A DNA stretch of 6,689 nucleotides from Acidobacteriota bacterium. Its GTDB lineage: Bacteria > Acidobacteriota > Terriglobia > Bryobacterales > Bryobacteraceae. A program made the translations under genes and the position numbers. The notes under the pieces were generated by a model. It searched no databases. It was given only the letters and a program-made list of their open reading frames with translations, and was not told where the DNA came from. How positions within the stretch are numbered: the stretch's first letter is position 1; the number at the start of each line of letters is the position of its first letter. The stretch covers positions 1 to 6,689 of the forward strand of contig JAPKYY010000123.1 of NCBI GenBank assembly GCA_026394095.1, in the 5' to 3' direction. Positions 1 through 5,636 of this stretch are shown one piece after another.

Positions 1-1763
1 TCAAGCTCTGCGACCGCCTCCACAACCTCCGCACCATCGGAAGTCTCTCCCGCGAGAAGCAAACCCGCATCGGCCAGGAAACCCTCGACATTTATTCCCC
101 CATCGCCCACCGTCTCGGCATGGGTAAGGTCAGGGCCGAACTCGAAGACCTCGCCTTTGCCGCGATCGATCCCGAAGCCCACGCCGACATCTGTGGTCAG
201 ATCGAACACAAGCGCAAAGCTTCGCAGGAATTCCTCGAAGGCATTCAGAAAAGCGTCGAACAAAAGCTCGCCCGCGAAGGCATCCCCGCCCGCGTCGAAG
301 GCCGCGTCAAGCGTCCTTATTCGGTCTACCTCAAGCTCAAGAAGCAAAAGATTCCGATCGAACAGGTCTACGACCTCCTCGCTCTTCGAATCATCACCGA
401 CTCGCTCAAAAACTGCTACGCTGCCTTGGGCGTCATCCACAACGAGTGGCCTCCGATCCCCGGCCGCATCAAAGACTTCATCGCCATGCCCCGCCAGAAT
501 GGCTACCAGAGCCTCCATACCAGCGTTATGGGTACAGGCGGCCAGGCCTTTGAAGTCCAGATTCGCAACGAAGAAATGCACCGCCTCGCAGAGGAAGGCG
601 TCGCCGCTCACTGGAAGTACAAAGAAGGCCGGCGTGGCAAGAGCACCGAAGAACAATACGTCAACTGGATGCGGCAACTGGTCGAGTGGCAGCAGGAAAT
701 GCGCGACCCCGGTGAGTTTATGTCCACCCTCAAGGTGGATCTTTATTCCGACGAAGTCTACGTTTTCACCCCCAAAGGCAAGGTCGTAGTTCTCCCCCGC
801 GAATCAACACCCGTAGACTTTGCCTACGCCATCCACAGCGACGTCGGTAACGCCTGCGTCGGCTCCAAGGTCAATAACCGCATTGTCCCGCTCAAGTACT
901 CTCTCAAGAACGGCGATGTCGTCGAAGTTCTAACTCAGCCCGGCCACATGCCGAGCAAAGACTGGCTCGGTTTCGTCAGAACCTCCAAGGCGCGCAACAA
1001 GATCAAGCAGATCATAAACGCCACCGAGCGGTCCAAGGCTATAGAAATCGGCGAGAAGTACTTCGAAAAAGAAGCCCGTCGCCTTTCAGTTCCGATTTCC
1101 AAAATCGACGATGCGCTCCTTGCGCAGGTGCTCGAAGACTACGGTGTCGGCAAGCTGGAAGACCTTTTCGCAAACCTCGGCTACGGTAAGATCGAAGCTC
1201 GCCCCATCCTCATGCGCCTATCTCCAGAGCGCGCCGCTCAGGAAGAGGCAAAGGCCAGCGAAGCAGCGGCTCAACCATCCACACAAGCCACTTTCGACAA
1301 AGACGCAAAGAACCTCGCCCTTCGCGTTAAGGGCGTTAACGACGTGATGATCTACCGCGCCCCTTGCTGCAACCCCATCCCGGGCGAAGCCATCGTTGGC
1401 TACATCACAAGAGCCAAGGGCGTTGCCGTGCACAGCCTCAGCTGCAGCAATGTCCAGAATCTGATGTATGAGGTGGAGCGCAAGATTGATGTCGAGTGGG
1501 CCAAGTCTGGCGCAGAAAGCTTCGACGTACAGATCTCGATCAGCACAGACGACCGCCCCGGCATGCTTGCACAATTCACCCAGGTGCTCTTCAGCGAGAA
1601 CTCAAACATCCGCAGCCTCGAAGCCCGCGGCGACGACGAGCGTGGCGGCGATGGCGCAGTAGTAGATATGAAAATTGAAGTACGCGACAAGCGTCAACTC
1701 GAAAAGATCCTCAGTGCTTTGCGGCGCATCCCAGGGGTAAGAGACATCGAACGGAAATCATGA
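1..1763 (+). CDS. rel: Bifunctional-type (p)ppGpp synthetase/hydrolase, RelA/SpoT family (5' partial)
   Basis: This enzyme makes (p)ppGpp from ATP and GTP/GDP, and in bifunctional members also degrades it, as the stringent-response alarmone in the cytoplasm. The reading frame is open from the left edge (first whole codon at 3). The first visible residues, KLCDRLHNLRT, match the last motif of the HD hydrolase domain, so about 140-200 N-terminal residues, including the HDxxED motif, lie outside. Counting from the internal Met at 120: synthetase domain about 55-170, with GRVKRPYSVY, YDLLALR, GRIKDFIAMPRQNGYQSLHT and FEVQIRNEEMH; TGS domain about 210-272 (DEVYVFTPKG); a helical region; a Cys-rich zinc-finger-like motif (APCCNPIPGEAIVGYITRA, about 414-443); and a C-terminal ACT domain (about 468-545, DDRPGMLAQFTQVL). 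RIKD at nt 465-476 is the RxKD form found in Rel/SpoT enzymes, not the ExDD of synthetase-only RelA. The stop overlaps the next start (ATGA at 1760). Confidence 0.96.
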   Translation, partial: KLCDRLHNLRTIGSLSREKQTRIGQETLDIYSPIAHRLGMGKVRAELEDLAFAAIDPEAHADICGQIEHKRKASQEFLEGIQKSVEQKLAREGIPARVEGRVKRPYSVYLKLKKQKIPIEQVYDLLALRIITDSLKNCYAALGVIHNEWPPIPGRIKDFIAMPRQNGYQSLHTSVMGTGGQAFEVQIRNEEMHRLAEEGVAAHWKYKEGRRGKSTEEQYVNWMRQLVEWQQEMRDPGEFMSTLKVDLYSDEVYVFTPKGKVVVLPRESTPVDFAYAIHSDVGNACVGSKVNNRIVPLKYSLKNGDVVEVLTQPGHMPSKDWLGFVRTSKARNKIKQIINATERSKAIEIGEKYFEKEARRLSVPISKIDDALLAQVLEDYGVGKLEDLFANLGYGKIEARPILMRLSPERAAQEEAKASEAAAQPSTQATFDKDAKNLALRVKGVNDVMIYRAPCCNPIPGEAIVGYITRAKGVAVHSLSCSNVQNLMYEVERKIDVEWAKSGAESFDVQISISTDDRPGMLAQFTQVLFSENSNIRSLEARGDDERGGDGAVVDMKIEVRDKRQLEKILSALRRIPGVRDIERKS

Positions 1764-2089
1764 GTTTACAGGAACCAGAACACATTGCCATCTCAAAGTC
1801 GAAAGGTATTGAAATCGACTGGCGCGACGGTCTGCACAGCAGCTTCAACCTGGCGTTTTTGCGCGACAACTGCCCTTGCGCCGTCTGCACCGGTGCCCAT
1901 GGCACCGAGCCGCAGAAAACCAATTACCAGGCTCCCAGCCCCTTCCAGATGTACAAGCCTGCGATCAAGATGCTCAGCTGCGAAGCCATTGGCAAATACG
2001 CAATACAGATCAACTGGAATGACGGTCATTCCAGCGGGATCTATAGTTTTGAATATTTGAGGAAATTGACTACAGAAGGCGGAAGTTAA
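1760..2089 (+). CDS. DUF971 / gamma-butyrobetaine hydroxylase-like N-terminal domain protein
   Basis: This is a 109-residue protein made of one GBBH-like N-terminal domain (DUF971). The diagnostic parts are the IDWRDG strand, LRDNCPCAVC and the closing INWNDGHSSGIYSFEYLRKL. Cys38, Cys40, Cys43 and His90 match the Cys3His zinc site known from the N-terminal domain of human gamma-butyrobetaine hydroxylase. There is no dioxygenase domain, so hydroxylation is not expected. Stand-alone DUF971 proteins have no firmly assigned role; in some bacteria the domain is linked to Mrp/ApbC-type Fe-S cluster proteins. The ATG sits in an ATGA overlap with the rel stop and follows a weak CGGAA Shine-Dalgarno about 4 nt upstream, so it is probably translated by coupling to rel. 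Its last 20 nt overlap the oppositely oriented TonB gene. The family call is secure; the function is open. Confidence 0.9.
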   Translation: MSLQEPEHIAISKSKGIEIDWRDGLHSSFNLAFLRDNCPCAVCTGAHGTEPQKTNYQAPSPFQMYKPAIKMLSCEAIGKYAIQINWNDGHSSGIYSFEYLRKLTTEGGS

Positions 2090-3095
2090 CTTCTACCGTT
2101 GCCTGTACAGGCACTGCGCCACCGTCTTTGAGACCAGGCTTGAAGCGCCACTTCATCACCGCTTCGATGGCCTTTTCATCCAGCCCAAGACCGAGTGGCC
2201 GAATCACGCGAATGTCACGAGCTTTGCCCGAAGGGTCAACCACGATCGACAAGACAACGGTGCCTTGAAACTTCGCCTTGCGCGCTTCTTCGGAATACTC
2301 CGGTTCCACCTTGAACAATACCGACGGAGCAGATACGCCGCCGCCTACACGATACGCGCCGCCGCCAGTTCCACCACCAGAGCCCGGTCCAAAACCAGCT
2401 CCGCTGCCGGAACCAACACCACCACCCTTACCGCTTCCGAATCCGCCAGACCCAGGCCCCTGCGAAGGAGCACTCAGGCCAGATAGAGGATCTCCCAACA
2501 TCGGCAAATTCACCTTTGGCAACGCATCAGACTGCGCAATAATCGTCGGCTCCATCACCAGCTTAGGCTGCTCCACCTTTTGCAGTTGAGGAGGCACAAA
2601 CTGCTTCGGTGCAACCTTCGGCAACTTGCCCTTGCTTGGAGGAGTAACATCACGAGCTCCACCACCACCGCCGCCACCCATCGTTTGCTTCTTCGGCGCC
2701 GTCTTCGGAATATACTCGCTCAGCGGTGCCGCCAGCGGAGTGTACTCCTTGACGATTTTCTGCACTTCTTTACTGGTCGACAAAAAGATCAACAGAGCAA
2801 TAATGGCACCATGCACGGCCATTGAACCGATAGCGCTCTTGGATTCATTCCCACCACTCTGGCCCCAGATGTCCTTCACAGGAATTGGTTTCGAGGTGAC
2901 TTCCAGGGGAGGAAGCTTCGTGGGGCTAATGGTCTCTTTCAGGCCATTCCATAAAGAGACAAGAGGATGCTCTTCTTTAAGGCCCGAAAGAGCACTGGCC
3001 AGATTCTCCTCTGGGTTTGAGACCGGTTTTTGGTTTTCCGTGCTGATCACGATTTCTTCTGCCCGTTCTAGTGTCGATGTACTCACGAGTTTCAT
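2070..3095 (-). CDS. TonB family protein (energy transducer)
   Basis: This is a 341-residue inner-membrane protein expected to span the periplasm and pass proton-motive energy from an ExbB/ExbD-type motor to outer-membrane receptors. Visible order: a long cytoplasmic N-terminal region (about 1-87, with LPPLEVTSKPIPVKDIWG at 61-78); one membrane helix (about 90-106, AVHGAIIALLIFL); a Pro/Lys-rich stretch (about 115-200) containing seven consecutive Gly at 140-146; a Gly/Ser-rich linker (about 212-254); and a TonB C-terminal domain (about 258-341) with PEYSEEARKAKFQGTVVL, VVDPSGKARDI and AVMKWRFKPG. The cytoplasmic head is much longer than in E. coli TonB, where the helix is near the N-terminus. 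No exbB or exbD is adjacent, so the motor must be encoded elsewhere. The annotated ATG directly abuts its Shine-Dalgarno, and a GTG three codons later (3086) is an alternative. The 3' end overlaps the DUF971 gene. Confidence 0.9.
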   Translation of the reverse strand: MKLVSTSTLERAEEIVISTENQKPVSNPEENLASALSGLKEEHPLVSLWNGLKETISPTKLPPLEVTSKPIPVKDIWGQSGGNESKSAIGSMAVHGAIIALLIFLSTSKEVQKIVKEYTPLAAPLSEYIPKTAPKKQTMGGGGGGGARDVTPPSKGKLPKVAPKQFVPPQLQKVEQPKLVMEPTIIAQSDALPKVNLPMLGDPLSGLSAPSQGPGSGGFGSGKGGGVGSGSGAGFGPGSGGGTGGGAYRVGGGVSAPSVLFKVEPEYSEEARKAKFQGTVVLSIVVDPSGKARDIRVIRPLGLGLDEKAIEAVMKWRFKPGLKDGGAVPVQATVEVNFRLL

Positions 3096-3101
3096 TCCTT
3101 T
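3096..3101 (-). promoter_or_regulatory. Shine-Dalgarno AAAGGA of the TonB gene
   Basis: AAAGGA on the minus strand touches the ATG at 3095 with no spacer, which is unusually close. The in-frame GTG at 3086 (fourth codon, GTG AGT) lies 9 nt from the same element, a normal spacing. No other start is available upstream, because an in-frame stop occurs at 3125-3123. The site therefore makes the start ambiguous by three residues, without changing the domain call. Confidence 0.5.
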
Positions 3102-3113
3102 GTCTTTTTCATC

Positions 3114-3147
3114 GACTCTGCGCTAATACTGCGACGCCGGCAGAGTC
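3114..3147. promoter_or_regulatory. 8-bp inverted repeat in the TonB gene leader (candidate operator or hairpin)
   Basis: GACTCTGC at 3114-3121 and its exact reverse complement GCAGAGTC at 3140-3147 are separated by 18 nt. The proximal arm ends 18 nt before the TonB ATG. The arms do not extend inward or outward, and no T-run follows on either strand, so this does not look like an intrinsic terminator. It covers the spacer, -10 and start region of the candidate promoter at 3123-3151, a typical place for a repressor operator. It could instead fold in the 5' leader if transcription begins further upstream. The repeat is seen directly; the role is inferred. Confidence 0.4.
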
Positions 3148-3151
3148 TGAA
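3123..3151 (-). promoter_or_regulatory. Candidate promoter for the TonB gene
   Basis: On the minus strand, TTCAGA (3151-3146, four of six matches to TTGACA) is followed after 17 bp by TATTAG (3128-3123, four of six matches to TATAAT). Transcription would begin near 3116, giving a leader of about 20 nt that still contains the AAAGGA ribosome site. The hexamers are weak, but spacing and location fit. An alternative is an extended -10-like TGATACGAT just downstream of the neighbouring gene's stop, around 3200-3208. Confidence 0.3.
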
Positions 3152-3217
3152 TGGTTGCAGACAGAGATATGAAATTTGGAATATCCGGTGACTTTGCTCT
3201 AATCGTATCACGCCAGC

Positions 3218-3880
3218 CTAAGGTTGAATACGTATAGGAATCACACTTTGGATTTGCCGGTAGGCGCCCTCCATCGATTCCGGATATTTGTACAACTCGA
3301 ACGTGAGCGGCTGCTGTTGCCTGTCCTTTAGACGCACACGGAAGCTCCGAGTTTGAGAAGTTTCAGGCCCGACAAAAAAATCTTCGCTATGGCCCTGAAT
3401 CGTCAGGCTGCACGATACCGAATTCAGCAATGTATTCCGGATCGTCACCTCAACATCCACCACCGATTTGCTCACCTCCACTCTCGCCTTCGCCGCAGCA
3501 ATAAACACCTTAGGGTAAGCCCAAAGCGATACCACATCGGGCTTCCGCTCGAGGCACCCCGTCACAACGATCGAATTGGACCGGTCAAAGCGGAATACCT
3601 CGTCCAGATGTCCACCCGCGACCACTTCCCCATTCACCTTCACCTGGCCGCCGCACACAGACTGATCTACAACGATCTCAAAGTGCCTCTCCCGCAGCCG
3701 ATCCGGCAATACAACCCGAAAATGAGCCACTCCCTCGCCCACTCCAGCAACATCGTGCATTTCTACGCGCTCAATTTTAAGTAACGGCACAATTGAGGCC
3801 TCCGGGTTTAAGCCTTGCTCGCAATATCCGGATACGCCGCTAAGTTGCAACAAAATCAACCCTTTGAGAATCCGCGACAT
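3218..3880 (-). CDS. Small secreted beta-rich protein with similarity to GH2 non-catalytic domains
   Basis: I do not recognise this 220-residue protein by name. The N-terminus is signal-peptide-like: MSRILKGLILLQLSGVSG with a likely cleavage after Gly18. Cys20 follows, but SGY-C is not a good lipobox, so a lipoprotein is unlikely. The rest is strand-rich. Residues about 65-125 (QVKVNGEVVAGG, DEVFRF, SLWAYPKVFI) resemble the sugar-binding jelly-roll of GH2 glycosidases. Residues about 128-185 (KARVEVSKSVVDVEVTIRN, then SLTI and FRVRL) resemble the GH2 Ig-like domain. No TIM-barrel or catalytic Glu region exists, so it should not be a glycosidase; this similarity is pattern-level only. The frame stays open upstream, with Mets at 3910 and 3943, but those would put a hydrophobic, uncharged leader before the signal peptide and overlap the divergent gene. 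No Shine-Dalgarno supports any of these starts. A CATAAT hexamer at 3934-3929 could be its -10. Confidence 0.65.
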   Translation of the reverse strand: MSRILKGLILLQLSGVSGYCEQGLNPEASIVPLLKIERVEMHDVAGVGEGVAHFRVVLPDRLRERHFEIVVDQSVCGGQVKVNGEVVAGGHLDEVFRFDRSNSIVVTGCLERKPDVVSLWAYPKVFIAAAKARVEVSKSVVDVEVTIRNTLLNSVSCSLTIQGHSEDFFVGPETSQTRSFRVRLKDRQQQPLTFELYKYPESMEGAYRQIQSVIPIRIQP

Positions 3881-3893
3881 CTTGATTAGCGTT

Positions 3894-3899
3894 AGGGGA
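3894..3899 (+). promoter_or_regulatory. Shine-Dalgarno AGGGGA deciding the start at 3909
   Basis: AGGGGA lies 9 nt upstream of ATG 3909. This favours that ATG over the in-frame TTG at 3864, which would add 15 charged residues and overlap the divergent gene. Confidence 0.5.
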
Positions 3900-3908
3900 A
3901 ATGGAAGC

Positions 3909-5024
3909 ATGACGTACGCAAGAGCAAGATTATGGCTGGGCATCAGTGGAGTTGGGCTGATGGTCATTCTCTCGATACTCGCACTTTCCCTCAATTGGCC
4001 CACTCAGGTCTTCGGTTCATTCAATCCCAATCTCGCCTCAGACACTCAGGGCCTTCTCTGGATCGTAGCCCTCTACGCTGCAATCCACATCCCACTAGAC
4101 TACATTGGCGGCTACTGGCTTCCCTGCCACTTCTCTCGCCAATGCCTCATGTTCTCCTTCTTCGCCTCACAGTACATCCGCGGCCTGCTTGTCCAGGCTG
4201 TCTTTCTGATCGCCTCTGGTCTGGTTGTCCTCCAGATCGGTCGTCTTGGTGGCCGTCCTGCCGTACTCGCTCTGCTTCTCTTTGTAATGCTAGTCATGAT
4301 CGAAGGCCAGGATTGGCTAGCCCGCTTCGTCGCCGGCCTCCGCATCAGCGGCTCAGAATGGATCAACGGCCGTAAAGTAGTGATGGTCTCCGGCATGGAC
4401 GCGGGCTTCGCCGGTGGCCTTGTAGGTCTGCCTGGCAGAGAGCGCCACATCGTCCCTTCTCTTTGGCAGCGAGTATTGCCCAAGGGTGTTGTCGATCTTG
4501 AAATCGAACGCCGCACGGCCGCTCTCAAAACCGGGAGCCGTCTAAGGGGCCTCGCCCTCGCCATCCTCTTCAACCTCTCAGGCTTTTATGTCAGCTCCCT
4601 CCTGCCCTCAGCAGGTGTCACCACTCTGTCAGAACTCTTCACCACCGCTCTCGGCTTCACGCTCTGGAGCTTCATCGGCCTCCTGGTGCTGCCCACCCTC
4701 AGCCGCCGCGGCGTTTTTGAACTCGATCAGTTCGCAAAATCAAACGGGATGTCAGACACAAATTTTGCCCTCACGGTAAGAGAACTCGATCAGCTTCAGG
4801 ACGATGAACCCACCCGCACCATTGGCGTTGAAACCATCTTCCACCCCGTCCCCAACGTAGAATCCCGAATCACCCGCTTCCGCACCGGCCTGCATTCCAC
4901 CGGAGCCTGGAATGCCGCCCGCTACGCCCTTTATCTCTCCTGGCCCTGTCTCGGTTTTCTCAACCGTGCAGTCCACTGCAATTCAGGTCGCCCGGAACTT
5001 TGGGTCATGCTACCCGTCGACTAA
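3909..5024 (+). CDS. Integral membrane protein resembling an M48 peptidase without its zinc site
   Basis: This 371-residue protein has hydrophobic segments at about 8-28, 48-66, 92-110, 114-133, 213-231 and 246-263, with a possible one near 338-352. Its order of motifs follows M48 (Ste24/HtpX) peptidases. Residues 165-198 (AGFAGGLVGLPGRE, HIVPSLWQRVLP) mirror the stretch before HExxH. LEIER at 197-201 sits where HExxH should be and keeps only the Glu. After two membrane helices, SRRGVFELDQFA at 265-276 lines up with the M48 pattern SRxxEYEADxxA, with Val269 in place of the zinc-ligand Glu. FHPVPNVESRITRF at 311-324 resembles the closing HPP..ERI motif. A conserved-looking tail (AVHCNSGRPELWVMLP) has no counterpart I know in M48. 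The inference is a catalytically dead M48-fold membrane protein; an unrelated, unnamed membrane family is the alternative. It starts 28 bp from a divergent gene and its 3' end overlaps the next gene. Confidence 0.85.
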   Translation: MTYARARLWLGISGVGLMVILSILALSLNWPTQVFGSFNPNLASDTQGLLWIVALYAAIHIPLDYIGGYWLPCHFSRQCLMFSFFASQYIRGLLVQAVFLIASGLVVLQIGRLGGRPAVLALLLFVMLVMIEGQDWLARFVAGLRISGSEWINGRKVVMVSGMDAGFAGGLVGLPGRERHIVPSLWQRVLPKGVVDLEIERRTAALKTGSRLRGLALAILFNLSGFYVSSLLPSAGVTTLSELFTTALGFTLWSFIGLLVLPTLSRRGVFELDQFAKSNGMSDTNFALTVRELDQLQDDEPTRTIGVETIFHPVPNVESRITRFRTGLHSTGAWNAARYALYLSWPCLGFLNRAVHCNSGRPELWVMLPVD

Positions 5025-5636
5025 GAAGCTCTTCGACTCTTCCCAAATCTCCTCCATCACATCGGTCAGCTCATGCCCTGACTTCATCTCACGCAGTGAA
5101 GCATTCTTCCGCTTGGCAACGAATTCCCGGCTGAACGAAACGGGCACCACGTCATCCTCGGTGCCATGAAAGATCATCGCGGGCTGATGAAACGGCGGCT
5201 CGGAAGCAAAGCTCAGGCCGTCTTCAATCAATTCATACCCAACCGGCTCCGGCTTTCCCGTGGCATAGTGCATCATCTCGATGTAGCCTTGGCGCTTCCA
5301 TTCCGCCATCTTTGCCTCGCCCAGCCGGATCTTCCATCTCTCGGCAAACCCAAACGCCGGTGCAAGCAACAACAGTTTCTCCACCTCCGGGTGTTTGCTC
5401 GCATAAAGCGCTGCGAGATAACCACCCATACTCGAACCAATCAGGCGAATCCCGCCCCCCTGTGCCACGGCCTCAATCACTTGCAGCTGCCCGCTCACTG
5501 TCAAATTTCGAAAGCCTTCACTCTCGAGGTGTGGTACCTCCACTTCAAACCCAAGTTCTCGAAGCTTGCCCGCAAAGAACTGTGCCTTACGCGAGTTTGG
5601 CGAAGAAGCGAATCCATGTAGATAGACAAATTTCAT
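5010..5636 (-). CDS. YqiA/UPF0227-like alpha/beta hydrolase (putative esterase)
   Basis: This is a 208-residue cytoplasmic serine hydrolase of compact alpha/beta fold, about the length of YqiA-like esterases. MKFVYLHGFASSP gives the first strand and oxyanion-hole HGF. GSSMGG at 67-72 is the nucleophile elbow with Ser69. HGTEDDVVP at 157-165 supplies the acid (Asp161 or Asp162). SGHEL at 186-190 supplies His188, so the triad is complete. Expected activity is hydrolysis of short esters or thioesters; the natural substrate cannot be read from the sequence. There is no signal peptide. The ATG lies in an ATGA overlap with the stop of the upstream gene and has no Shine-Dalgarno, so translation probably depends on coupling. 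Its 3' end overlaps the membrane-protein gene by 15 nt, tail to tail. Confidence 0.88.
   Translation of the reverse strand: MKFVYLHGFASSPNSRKAQFFAGKLRELGFEVEVPHLESEGFRNLTVSGQLQVIEAVAQGGGIRLIGSSMGGYLAALYASKHPEVEKLLLLAPAFGFAERWKIRLGEAKMAEWKRQGYIEMMHYATGKPEPVGYELIEDGLSFASEPPFHQPAMIFHGTEDDVVPVSFSREFVAKRKNASLREMKSGHELTDVMEEIWEESKSFLVDG

Noticed and set aside
1218..1574. 118-codon minus-strand frame inside rel
   Set aside because: Antisense shadow over the conserved zinc-finger and ACT region of Rel.
120..1763. ATG 120 as the start of the Rel protein
   Set aside because: Upstream in-frame codons from position 3 encode conserved Rel sequence (KLCDRLHNLRT and ETLDIYSPIAHRLG), so this is an internal Met of a gene cut by the window edge.
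2334..2462. Repetitive GC-rich tract as a DNA repeat array
   Set aside because: It encodes the Gly/Ser linker of the TonB protein with varied codons and no fixed repeat unit.
2626..3126. 166-codon plus-strand frame opposite the TonB gene
   Set aside because: Pro-rich shadow of the Gly-rich TonB linker; no domain, and the minus frame has a clear TonB domain.
3114..3147. Inverted repeat as an intrinsic terminator
   Set aside because: The 18-nt loop is long, the stem is only 8 bp, and no T-run follows on either strand.
3176..3840. Scattered AATATCCGG/CCGGATA-like words near 3180, 3277 and 3823
   Set aside because: Short, unevenly spaced and mostly inside coding sequence; consistent with chance.
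3864..3908. TTG 3864 as start of the membrane protein
   Set aside because: It would overlap the divergent gene and add a charged leader before the first helix; ATG 3909 has a well-placed AGGGGA.
3881..4003. N-terminal extension of the GH2-like protein up to 4003
   Set aside because: The extra residues precede a normal signal peptide, have no ribosome site and run antisense to the coding start of the membrane protein.
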